A stretch of 64,000 nucleotides of DNA, taken from Oscarella lobularis. Its lineage: Eukaryota; Porifera; Homoscleromorpha; Homosclerophorida; Oscarellidae. Shown in pieces: positions 11,101 to 21,305 of this stretch. Within the stretch, counting starts at the first letter, position 1. Each line of letters begins with the position of its first letter. The notes beneath the pieces are model-generated. The model had not been told where the DNA came from. It searched no databases and saw only the letters and a program-made list of their open reading frames with translations. The translations under genes were made by a program, and so were the position numbers. The stretch lies in NCBI RefSeq assembly GCF_947507565.1, contig NC_089175.1:6995733-7059732 (forward strand), written 5' to 3'.

Positions 11101-13856
11101 TTAGCTGGAATGAATCAATACTCGCCCACCTTCAATGTTTTGTCTGTTGACGTCGCTGTTCCGCTGACGGCAGTCATCGGATTTGTCGTCGTGTCTGAGC
11201 CCGCTTTAGACATGGATAGTGGAAAGAATGGTCGCATTACGTACAGTCTTGCAAGCTCGGGTGGCCGTCATTCCCTGTTCAAAGTTGACACTCAAACGGG
11301 CGTTATAGTCACGGCAGCATCGTTGCGTAGCTATGTAGGCGACGTTTTCTTGTTAACTCTCTCTGCAGCGGACAGCGGCGTGCCATCGTTGACCGGTAAT
11401 CTTCAAATATCTCTTACCGTCATTCAACCGAATTTGCACTGTCCCGTTTTCGTCGGCCTTCCCTCGTCTGTCAATGTCGATGAGATGGCTTCTCTAGGAA
11501 CGAACGTTGTTCAATTGAGTGCAACTGATAAAGACGGCAGAGCGTCACCGAACGGAATAGTGAAGTATTCTCTGGATGCATTGGCCTCAGATCGGTTCAA
11601 AATCAATTCCCAAAGTGGATTGGTTACTCTAGCTCGATCTCTTGCAAGCGACAATTACGTTCTGAATGTGGTTGCATCTGATCTCGGTCAGCCTCAGTGC
11701 CACACGAAAGGAAAGATCGACGTAAAAGTCATCTCACTCAATCACGCTCCACAATGTGTACCAGGAAGTCTAACAACGTCTATTCCGTATACAACTAATG
11801 CAAGCTCGGCATTATTTACACTGAAAGCAACTGACGTCGATAGCGGCGCAGCTGGCCGACTATCTTACACTCTGACGAACTTCCGGTCAGCTTCTCTATC
11901 AAGAAACCTCTTCGATGTGGTGACGAACAATTCGACAGGAGCAGACGTGATGCTCCGCTCTTCTCCGCCAAAGCCGTTCGGCCCGTTTAACTTGGCAACG
12001 TTTTCTGCAACAGTTCGAGATCAATCGTCAAGACCGAAATCTTGCACCTTTCGCCTGACCGTCACTATCGCTGATCAGTTTGAGTTTGTCAGTTCGAAAG
12101 CAGTTGCACGTCTTGCCGAAGATGCTCCAGTTCAGTCTCTTGTTTCCGTCACCCCGCGTTTGTCTCTTCGCACGACTCAGCTCAATGCCAGCCGCATTTC
12201 GTACAGTCTCTACAACGCCGAATCTTTGCCTTTCAGTGTACACGCGGAAACCGGCGTGCTCTCCTTGAGCCAAGCATTAGATTACGAGCAACAGAAGGAA
12301 TACAACGTCAACATTCTTGCACAGACGTCCGAAGTTCCTGGTGCCGTCACTGTCGCCACGGTCAGGATATCCGTCACGAACGTCAACGATAACGCTCCAG
12401 AATTCGATCAACGTCAGTATGCCGTTTTTGTCGGAGAGCAAACGAAAGGAGGCGAGATGCTGTTGTCTTTGACAGCCACTGATTCAGATGTCGGTTCAGA
12501 TCGCTCCCAGATTGAATACCAGCTCGTGTCAGTTGTGCCCAGTGAATCGGAAGACGTATTTGAGATTAAGCGTTTTGCCGCCGGTGCTGTTGGAATCTAT
12601 CTCACAGATGATGCTGTGCTCAACTATTACGTAACAGACAAGTACCGTGTCTTTATCAGAGCTCTGGATACACAGAACCCAAGCTTATCTGGCCAAGTGA
12701 CCGTTCTCGTTTTTGTGAACAAAACGAATGCCAAGAGGCCACTATTTGATCAAGAACATTACAGCACAACTTTACAAGAGAACTCCCCCGACGGCTCGTC
12801 TGTTTTGAGTGTCAAGGCTCTTGTTGACGGAAAGCCTAGCACCAATGTGATGTATTCAATAAGAAGCCAGGAATTCAAATCGGGTAGCCGTGCCAATGCG
12901 TTTACCATAACCAACTCCGGAGTTCTCCAAGTAGCGAATTCTGTCTAGTTGGATTACGAAAAGGTCAGGGAAATCGCTGTCGTCATTGTGGCAAGTCTGA
13001 CTCAGCCAGTTCTCCGGACGTCTGAAACAACAGCCGTTATTTCTCTGAGTGACGTTAATGACAATTCACCTATTTTCAGCAAAGAGGTATATACTCCATC
13101 GGACGTTGTTGTCGGATTGCCTCGCGGTTTCAGCGTCGTCAACACCAATGCAATCGACGCCGACTCAGGTGGAGTTCTTTTCGTTGGCTCATGCGCGTAT
13201 GACTTTGCTATTGTTTTCTAGGTAGCAACGGAGAGGTGATGTACAGCATGGAAATGACTCAGGAATATTTCACCATTGACTCATTGACTGGCGAAGTATC
13301 CTTAGCTAAAGAGTTGGATTCGAATGCTTACTCCTCGTACGAGCTTCAAGTATCAGCGAAGGATGGTGGAAAACCTTCCCTAAGTGGTTTGGCAGCGATT
13401 TCATTAACGGTGCAGTGTTCTCCAACAGGCCAATGTCCTCAAATTAGTTCCGATGGTAGAGGAATAGTTTAGGTAATTGAGTAAAGTCTAATTCTGTCTC
13501 TTCTCAGCCTCAAAGTTGATCATAATCGGTAGTGCTGCAGGAGGTGGCGTTGTTTTGTTGCTGGTTATTGTTATCGTGGTTGTTGTGGTTGTAAAAAGGA
13601 ACAACAAGCACACGAAACCGACCAGGTTATTGCAGAATATTTTTTCCTGAATGTACCATATAATTATGTAAGTAGGTACTCTGATTCTTATCGCACACCG
13701 GCGTCCATGAAAGCGACTAGCGGGCTTGACATAGTCAATCCTGCTTTCGATCACGAAAACGACAAGCCCATCTTTTCCAGTGATGAATATGAAAAGATAT
13801 TAAGCGTGAAAGCAGCTGCCGAGGAAAACGAGTACGTGGAGATTACATCTTCATAA
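2106..13856 (+). CDS. Giant type I membrane adhesion protein: SRCR, beta-helix, C-type lectin, VWD, EGF, cadherin
   Basis: Exons, in phase throughout: 2106-3333, 3386-4342, 4390-4490, 4547-4823, 4883-5064, 5114-5314, 5365-5466, 5518-6690, 6746-6921, 6977-7109, 7159-7266, 7323-7595, 7646-8029, 8083-8213, 8265-8416, 8469-8624, 8675-8870, 8916-9247, 9298-9455, 9507-9624, 9674-9763, 9816-9908, 10205-10867, 10922-13168, 13222-13455, 13508-13625, 13676-13856; about 3387 residues without the missing N-terminus. Domains by residue: SRCR 40-150 ([20 protein letters not shown]); parallel beta-helix 170-700; C-type lectin 728-854 (WVGL, WSDGS); EGF 855-915; PSI-like 916-965; unassigned cysteine-poor region 1017-1407; VWD 1900-2087 ([19 protein letters not shown]); about ten EGF repeats 2180-2520; about seven cadherin repeats 2525-3280 (DVNDNSP); membrane helix 3292-3314; tail with EYEKI and EYVEI tyrosines. 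The N-terminal domain set matches Drosophila bark beetle/Anakonda of tricellular junctions; the VWD-EGF-cadherin half does not. An in-frame TAG at 12946 interrupts a cadherin repeat. Cell adhesion is inferred; domain calls are by eye. Confidence 0.88.
4491..4546 (+). other. GC-AG intron in the C-type lectin region
   Basis: The exon ends TTTTTGCAAG, followed by GCAAGC, and the acceptor is TTTTTTAG. Only this joint keeps the lectin frame (FCK joined to [10 protein letters not shown]). A second GC-AG intron of the same gene is at 5065-5113 (TGGAAG|GCATGA to TTCTAG), joining an EGF repeat to the PSI-like segment. Confidence 0.85.
9909..10204 (+). other. Unusually long intron between EGF repeats
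   Basis: This 296-bp intron stands out among the gene's other introns of about 45-60 bp. It separates the second and third EGF repeats of the distal block. Its sequence, including a GGGGGCCCC run near 9970, resembles nothing else I recognise in the window. An old insertion of a small non-autonomous element is possible, but I see no clear terminal repeats. Confidence 0.6.
12946..12948 (+). other. In-frame TAG inside a cadherin repeat
   Basis: The codon lies between GVLQVANSV and LDYEK, a conserved cadherin stretch that continues in the same frame on both sides (about residue 3137 of the adhesion gene). No splice pair of normal length removes it without deleting conserved sequence; the only nearby donor would give an 18-nt intron. 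Read literally, the product would lose its last cadherin repeats, membrane helix and tail and be secreted. Sequencing error, a null allele or stop read-through are the alternatives. Confidence 0.85.
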
Positions 13857-14165
13857 AGAAAAGTCGTCGAAGTATTGTACGCGGCTGATTAGTAAGGGGT
13901 CGAACAGGACTGATTAACCTATATTATGAATATTGCTGTACTTGAGTGTCTTGCAGGTTGGAATGCGTTTCAGTGGCTGTTTTTTGCATGATTTTTGTCC
14001 GGTTTGTTTATTGATTTGCGCTGAAAAGCATTTTGGGATCTCTACACTTTACCTATTCTTAACTTTCGAACTTTTCTCACCCGACTTATGTCATTTTTCA
14101 GTTATCCGTCTTATGCATGATTTTTGTAATTGCATGTTTTTTCATTGCAATTCCTGATCACAGTG
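13857..14165. other. Intergenic sequence after the adhesion gene
   Basis: AT-rich 3' flank between the adhesion gene stop and the start of the segmental duplication at 14166. I see no gene in it. Confidence 0.5.
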
Positions 14166-16573
14166 TTGTAGCGCACGCTAGTGCTTTTCATCGCCAGTGC
14201 TTTCGACGCTACGGAATCGCGCCCTACTCATGCTTCGCGGAGATGCCGAAGTATTTGCAATGCCAATGCATCGTTTTGTCGACTGCAAACAAGCACAAGC
14301 AAAGAAACAGTTATACAAGACATAAACAAGAACGAATTTGAAAGTCAGTTCTGCGTTCGATCTCTTAATACTGGGAGACCAACTTGTTGGCTCTTCGAGC
14401 GCACTCGTTGGAAGCTCCGACATGATTACATCGCCGGAACTGAACTGAATCTCTGTCTGAAGGAGAAAATTGCCCTTTTAAGATTATATACAATTGCGTC
14501 TAGGCTGTGATAGAATTTCCAATTGGGGATTGTTTTGAATCAACTTTCGCTTATGAAAAAAATTGGAGGAATTTTCATTTCAGCTTTTGTGAAATCCTAA
14601 TATGAAAATGGTTTCTCAAGTAGAATGATGCATAGAATCAATGAGATACGTTTCTCTCTATTTGTGCAGAAAGACGGCGCATGGCGCTGTAAACGCTGGA
14701 GATTGGATTAATGGGCGGAGACACGATGAGGCGAACCATTGCGGAAATAGTAATTGTAGAAATATTGTTTTCAATTTGAAAATATGTGCAGTTCGGTTTC
14801 TATAGAAACACGGAATGGAGAATGCGACATCTCTCGATAAAACAGCCGACGATTGCTCAAAATGAATTTTGAAAATGAATTTATTCTCTAAGGCTTTAAG
14901 GCTAAAGGCTGTGGCTCAAAGTTTATCAAAGTATTTGCATATTCCTGTCGCGTGATGCTTGACCTTTGTCTCACCCCGTGACTCTATAGCCGCCGATACG
15001 TGCTATACCTCCCGTTCGAGCCGTTTGAGTCGTTGCCGGCGTGATTGTGTCTTACTGCAAAGGTTGCTGCCTTGACAAAGAACGATTTCGGTTTAGATCA
15101 ATAATCATTGTTCTCCAAATACGTGTATATACATACATATAGACTCTTTTGGATCTTTCGTCCGTGACGCACTCGAATCCATCCTCTCAAAACGTTTTTT
15201 CTTCTCGAAAATGTCATTTGCGTGCCCGTCATCTCGAATTGGACACGTCGCCGCAGTTGTCAATGATGAAATGCTTCTGTGGGGAGGAGTATCGGTGAAA
15301 TCGACGGGAGACGAATACGAGTGCTCTCCCGATGTGATTGAGTGCTTCAATTTGTTGACAAGACGATGGTATCAACGACAAGCAACGTCAAACAGCCCAT
15401 CCGACATGCCTCATCCATGTTCCGATTCACGAATCGGCGTCGTTCAAAATCGGGACATTTATCAATTCGGTGGTTCCTACCCCTCTTTCGGCCGTCGCGC
15501 CTTTTCGAACGCTCTCCACAAATTAGATGGTTTGACGCTCGAATGGGAACGAATCGTTCCCAAAAACCAATCGACGCCCACCGGGAGATCGCACCATGGA
15601 GTGTGCGTGTTAGGAAAGGAAGGAGATGAACACCTTGTCCTGATGGGAGGATTAGGAGCAAAAGTTTCCCCAAAATCGAAGGAAGTTCAATTCCTTCCTA
15701 ATCCTGATGATCCCTCCGAGGGGTGGAATAATGAAGTTTGGTTGTTTTCTCTCCGAAAGAGTAAGTGACGTTTAGACTGTCTTTAATTTGATGTAGTAGT
15801 CATTTGTTTGAAGGGACTGCGATTCTAGCTCAGTGCACAGGAAATAAACCATGTCCTCGGCAGGGACATTCCTTTACTGCAGTTGATGTTAATCAAGCAA
15901 TTCTTATTGGCGGTACTAATCGTTTGCAAGTTTTTTATGATGCTTTTCTATTCGTGCTCAACTCACTGGTATAATGAGATAGGTTTGTCATTAATTATAT
16001 AAATAGTGTGTATTTTGCGTAGGAGTGGATTGAAATGAAATTGGATAATCCTCTCATTCCTCGATTCCTCCATTCGACGGTCGTTGTTAATATTCTCGCA
16101 TTGGGGGGGCCAGTTGCGTTTGTCTTATGGGGATACGGGGAAGAAAGGTTTCCTCTGTCTCGCGCCCAAATGATTATAATTCGCTATCAAAAGTGCGATA
16201 TGGTAATATAATTCTTTTTATATAACATTTTAATTAACATGAAGTTTATTTGACAGGTGGAAATATCAGGTGAGCCCATTCCAACTCCAACAGGGTTTCA
16301 GTCGGTCTGCTCCGTCGTTAAAAGAGGTCTTTTGTTTTTCCTGCGATTTGGAGGATCACTCCATCAATTGGTTGGGGCACCGCCAAAGGCGCTATTAGAC
16401 ATTTTGAAATACGGTAAAGTTATAACTGACTTATTCAAATGGAATTCATAAGTTACATAGATTTGAAAGACGTTAGTGGAATACTTTTTCGGCACGATTT
16501 GAACGAACCAATCGAACAAGATGCTTGCAGATTTCATAGAAATGAGCCTTTTTGTTCTAGCTCTTCAACAATG
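14166..16573 (+). repeat. Segmental duplication copy A (Kelch exons with 5' flank)
   Basis: This block aligns almost base for base with 28084-30437. Both start at GTAGCGCACGCTAGTGCTTT, run through about 1 kb of non-coding flank and continue through five Kelch exons with identical or nearly identical intron positions. Copy A goes on into Roc-COR, whereas copy B stops. The high identity, including introns, indicates a fairly recent duplication. Confidence 0.9.
14488..14660 (+). repeat. Dispersed short repeat (CGTCTAGGCTGTGA family)
   Basis: It begins AATTGCGTCTAGGCTGTGA and carries an inner AGAATGATGCATAGAATCAATGAG-type segment. Relatives are at 28425-28590 (+), 21173-21305 (+) and about 53682-53545 (-). 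All sit at ROCO/ABC copy boundaries. No coding capacity is seen; it may be a non-autonomous element or a remnant of shared flank. Confidence 0.7.
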
Positions 16574-19500
16574 GTACGGATATATGTTTAAACGGGTATA
16601 AAAACATTTTCTTTTTTGCAGAATCGTGAAGAGCTCTCTCTGAAAGAAAACGAATATTTGAATTCGACTCCCCAACGAGTGGAAGACGTGATTACCGTCG
16701 TAGCGACTGAAGGCGTTCTCGTCTTCACTCGATGGAGAAAATTCTCTTCTCCAGTCTCATTAGACAAAGGAGCGGAGATCTCCATTCCCAATACGGGATC
16801 GACCCTTCGACTTCATCTTCGCGACGGGGGCGTGGCAGTTTCGACGACTCCAAAAACGTCAATGAGCTTTACCGTCTTTACATTTGACGCCAAACAATCG
16901 GAGGGTGTCCGTGACGACGAATTCGTTAGCGATCTCATTCAATTGTCGTTTTCTTCCGGCTTAACCGACGATGACTTTCACATTGAAATGTGTCACGAGC
17001 ACGGCCTCAATCTCGATCCAACGTCGCCGACAAAAAGTGCTTCCAAGGTCGTTTTTTTCTGTCTATCGAGCGGTTCGAAGCCGAAGACGGATTGCCCAAT
17101 TAAATTCGACGAGAAAATCGTCATTGATAGAGCGGGAGAGAGGAAAATCACCGCTCTTCTTCAATCGTCTGTTGTTAAAGTCGTCGTCTCTCCTTCTACT
17201 GCGGCCGCCGCCGTTGCCTCCTCCAACGTCGACGTGAGTTTCAGTTTCTTCACTCATTTTTACGGCTTGGGTCGTCAGGCATCTTCATTCCGAGTTCTTT
17301 CTTTCGAAAAAATCAAAATTCCTGACGCTTGGCAATTTGATCTTTGCATCATCTCGACGCGTCCCGAACATCGGGATCGTTTTCTGGCTTATCGCAACGA
17401 CCACCTTCGTCAGCCTCTTCTTCTCGATCGACTCGTTCATAATGTTCTCTCGCCCACGGAATCGATCATTGTCGAAGTGGACGACATTGAAGGATGGATC
17501 AACGAGAGTCTTCGCAAAAAAGTGCTAGTCAGCATGCAGCAGTTGTTAGCGGCGAGACGTAGTCTCATTGACGCGTGGGTCGAAACGTTCTCTTTCGCCT
17601 ACAACATTGCAGAACTTGTACAGCGACTTCCGACGTTGTCCGCTTACGTCACGATCGAATCTGGCGATCGACGTCAACGCCTTCACATTCAAGACTCTTC
17701 ACGCTTTTTTCAAGAATTTTATGACAAGGCTCTACAACGCGGCTTTGTGTCAATCGATCGGTCTCGTGTAATTGTTGTCGGCCAAGACGGAGCTGGAAAG
17801 TCGTGCCTCGTCGACTCTCTTCTAAACCGACCGTTTGAGAGCGGGAAAGCGAGCACGGAAGGGGCGGCAATCACCATGACTCATACAGCGGCCAGCGGGT
17901 GGATAGCTACTAACAGCAAAGACTTCTTGGATCGTTTTATTGCGGAGGGTTGCTATTGCAATCTACAACAGTCGTCGTTAAAGGAAAGCGCTTCTGAGCC
18001 GACTACCTTTTCCGAGGCGAAAAATTTTCCTTTCCAACTGGAGGAAGCTCCAGAAGCCGATCATCTTGCTTCTCTGGTCGAAGCAGAAACAGTACATCTA
18101 GCGAAAAAATTTAAAGGCGATAATTTGAATTCGGTTGGCATAGAGGCGAAAACCCTCACACCTAATCAGCAGCTCCTGGTGACTAATTTCCTAGCAGATA
18201 AACCGAGCGAGGAAGATCTCCGCGAAGGAACGCTCAGCGTTCGCGACATCTGGGATTTAGGTGGCCAAGAAGTTTATCTTGCCACTCACTCAGCCCTCAT
18301 GCCAAGCAGTGACACCTTTGGGTTGTCTATATACATGGTTGTAATGGATATCTCTAAGTCGCTATCTGATAACGCTGAGTCGTTTCATCGATCAACGGTT
18401 GGTGAGATGATTAACCTATCAAGTGATATGGGCTGGATTCGAACGAATAAGGACTTTCCACTCTACTGGTTCGGCTCAATAACGGTAGCTCACGAGGAAA
18501 TGACACAAGGCGAATATTGGTTAGGCGAGGATGAGGAGGTAAAGCCTCCGCCAGTTTTTGCGATTGGTTCTCACCGAGACGTCGTGGAGAAGGACAAGCA
18601 AAAGTTTCCTGATTCAGCCGCTGTACGAAAATGGCTAAGCGAGCAAGGAGACCGCTTTGAAGAACTTCTAAGTGACAGTGATTTTGTCAGGCACATCGTC
18701 TTGCCGCAATGGGGCGATGACAGGAAAGACGATGAAGACTTTCGCGAAGGAATTCATTTCATTCAGCGAATTTTTCTAATAGACAATTCCGTATCAGGCT
18801 CGGGCTCTCCGTGCAGAACTGTTGAGGAGATTCGACGCAGAGTAGACCGCATGGCGTCTACGTATTGCAGGCGAATGCAGAAACAGCCCCTATTTTGGGT
18901 TTATCTTGAACGTCTTCTTTTCCGTTGGCACAAAAGCATGAAAACGGTTGTGGCTAGAGTGAACGAAATAGCAGACATAGCTCAGGAGCCGAACATCTGT
19001 GCTATATCAAGTCGCGAGGAAGTCGTCGCGGCGCTGAAGTTTCTTGCTAATGTTGGAGCAATTCTCTTTTACCCGGAAGTAGAAGCCGTGAAAGACTTTG
19101 TTTTCACCAGTCCCACGTGGGTAATCAAAGCTCTGTCGGCGTTTGTAACTGCTGCTAAACCGGGTCCCAATCTGGAACCGGAGTGGAGAAGGCTCAAAGA
19201 AAAAGGTGTTATGTCGATCGAACTGATGAAGTACCGCCTTAAGCAAATGAGACAAGGAGCCAACTCAGTTAGCGATGCGTCCGGCTCCTCAGAAGACGAC
19301 AACGCAGATGTAATTAAAAATGAAAACAAGCTCATTGTTCGGCTTTTGCAACTACTTGACGTCATCGCACCCCTTGCTGAAGCATCTGAAAACGAATTTT
19401 ATGTTCCGGCGATGCTGAGAAAGTCGTTTATTTACACGCGAACTTGCTGGGAGGGGCACACCTTCTCTTCCCCTTTCCCTGCTCCTCTTATCGTCATTCC

Positions 19501-20375
19501 TACGAAGCTGAAGTTTGTTCCGGAATGTATCTACTTCCGTCTTGTAACCCGTTTTCTGAAATTGTATCCGATAAAACCGCGACTTTCTCGTCATCAGTGT
19601 ATCTTTTTCGTGAAAGATGAGGAATCGACAGTGCTAGGTACGCAGTTTATTGTCTTAGAATTATATATATGCAATGATTCGTGTTCCTCTCTTGGCAGTT
19701 GAAGTTGAATTGTTGTATCACAGCCGAGGCAAATGGATAGCTCTAACAATTCGCTTCATCAATGAAGAAGACCCATATAAGATTGGCTGCAAGTTCTTGG
19801 CATCGATCAAAAACGAGCTTCGGCGGCAAATGAAATCTATTTGTCAACAGGGCATGCGGGGTTTTAAATACAACATATGCTGCCAAATAAGAGAAGCCAG
19901 CCACATCGACAAGGTGTTGGTTATTGATCTCAGTAATCTTCCTGTGATTTATAGTGGCGAGGAGGAATATTCTCCAAACGTTACCCATCTTTTCAATTCG
20001 CTTGATGAGCCAGTGACTGCGAATCGTGAAGATTTTCTTCAAATCAACTTTTGGTTTGGGCAACTACCAGCTCGTGGTTCTACTTTAATTAACCCTTTCG
20101 TTAATCTTCTGCCGTCTGTCTCTCAAATTAGTGATCTCGCATACGAAATTGGTTCTCAATGGAAAGACGTTGCACGTCGACTGAAGCGTTGTCCGTTTAG
20201 TCACAACGACATTGTGTGCTTTGAGGAAAAATTCCCTAGAGATTTGCGAAATCAAGCTCAATGTATGCTCGACGCTTGGCTTCAAAAATACGGCTCTGAA
20301 GCTACCGTAAAAGCTTTGCGCGAATCTCTTATTCAAGCGGGATTACGGATGGTAGCAGAAAAGATTTTGTCGTAG
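15211..20375 (+). CDS. Kelch-Roc-COR-death domain ROCO GTPase
   Basis: Seven exons: 15211-15760, 15814-15968, 16023-16202, 16257-16413, 16461-16573, 16622-19637, 19699-20375; 1615 residues, ending TAG. Residues 1-350 form six Kelch-like blades (WGG, QFGG, LMGG, LIGG, LWGYG, RFGG), suggesting a six-bladed propeller for ligand or substrate binding. A conserved region of unknown fold spans about 390-750. Roc follows: P-loop GQDGAGKS near 771, switch DLGGQE near 930, GSHRD in the G4 position near 1033. COR spans about 1090-1330 (ERLLFRWHKS; FTSPTWVIKALSAF), then a linker, then a death domain at about 1533-1615. ROCO proteins are GTP-regulated signalling proteins, and death domains recruit partners by homotypic contact, as in DAPK1. 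The protein has no kinase domain and no leucine-rich repeats. The ATG is supported by conservation with the copies at 29136 and 60725. The function as a signalling scaffold is inferred. Confidence 0.92.
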
Positions 20376-20827
20376 ATAAATGTGTAACCTAGGCAACAAG
20401 TTCAGTATAGGTGCTTCCACGCGTAAACACATTTCATGCGCTGTATGCCTATTTCTTATCGCTCTCCTGGATTTTCAAGTGAAGACGATGTATCTCGATC
20501 CATCGCTTTTCTACTTTTTGGTCGTTCTACATTGCCAGAGTCGCTCTTTTCTTTTCATTTTTTTATCTGAGACGTCTTTTACCTCGGTTTTGTAAATGTT
20601 TTATATCTTCTTAGGTTTACACGATTTTTTGTTTTGTATTTTTTTACAATTGGCGACACGTTTGGAACCGTACACGGGTTTTCAGATTTTTTCTTACAGC
20701 GATACACTGCCATAAATTTGTTGTGATTTTTCATCTTTTCTCGGTTTGTAAATCCTTTTCAATTTTTTAGAATAGCATCTTTTGTGCCTGCTGAAAACGT
20801 ACAATGACAGACTACTACATGTATTAA
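20376..20827. other. 3' flank of the ROCO gene
   Basis: T-rich non-coding sequence. Parts (GGAACCGTACA, TTTTTAG, AGCATCTTTT) recur after the Kelch-only copy (30460-30610) and, inverted, after the minus-strand ROCO copies (near 50200 and 54150). The shared order, ROCO 3' flank followed by the E-box element, is a hallmark of the duplicated unit. Confidence 0.6.
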
Positions 20828-21128
20828 TCACGTGAACGCTTTCATCTCATGGCCGGTTGCGTTTCTTTCCTCCTGGGAGCTAGAAGCCGCGGAAGCCCGC
20901 AGAAACCCACTCTTTAATTTATTGAGGTGCGTTTCTGGTCGTTCGCAATCGCGTCGGCTCAGTGGGTCCCCTTACCGTTACAGCGTTGTTTATCATCTCA
21001 GCTCGCGCTACTCTCATGCGGCGACTCGTAGCGACATTTGACTGCATCTTTTCTCTCATTTCATCGTTGAAGAGTCGAACAAGAAGCTCTGCGATCGATT
21101 TCGCTAGTCGAAAGCCACGGTTGTCCTC
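20828..21128 (+). promoter_or_regulatory. E-box leader element, copy 1
   Basis: It starts with AATCACGTGAACG (CACGTG core), followed by GTTGCGTTTCTTTCCTCCTGGGAG, TTTATTGAGGTGCGTTTC and a conserved leader rich in TCG and CGA. It lies upstream of an ABC-transporter remnant. The intact ABC gene on the minus strand has the same element directly before its first exon, so this is probably promoter plus 5' leader. The segment ATTGAG|GTGCGT looks like a 5'-UTR splice donor. No other promoter evidence is available. Confidence 0.6.
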
Positions 21129-21172
21129 TTTGTCTGCACTGAACTGTATTTAATGTAGTTTTAATGATACAG

Positions 21173-21305
21173 GCAATTGCGTCTAGGCTGTGATGGAGAC
21201 CGTTCTGAAATTTTTCAACGGAAAAATTGAAGGAATTTTTATTTTGACTTCAAGATATGAAGGAAGTTACTTGGGTGGAATGATGCATAGAATCAATGAG
21301 GCGTT
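21173..21305 (+). repeat. Dispersed short repeat (CGTCTAGGCTGTGA family)
   Basis: Starts GCAATTGCGTCTAGGCTGTGA and ends with the shared ATGATGCATAGAATCAATGAG segment. It is inserted between the leader element and the ABC remnant. Confidence 0.65.

Noticed and set aside
12930-12948. Explaining the in-frame TAG as the 3' end of a tiny intron (CAA|GTAGCGAATTCTGTCTAG)
   Set aside because: It would be 18 nt long, while other introns in this gene are at least 45 nt, and it would remove a conserved cadherin strand.
12946-12948. Reassigned stop code
   Set aside because: TAG ends other genes cleanly in this window (15211 gene and the 61836 gene), so TAG is a normal stop.
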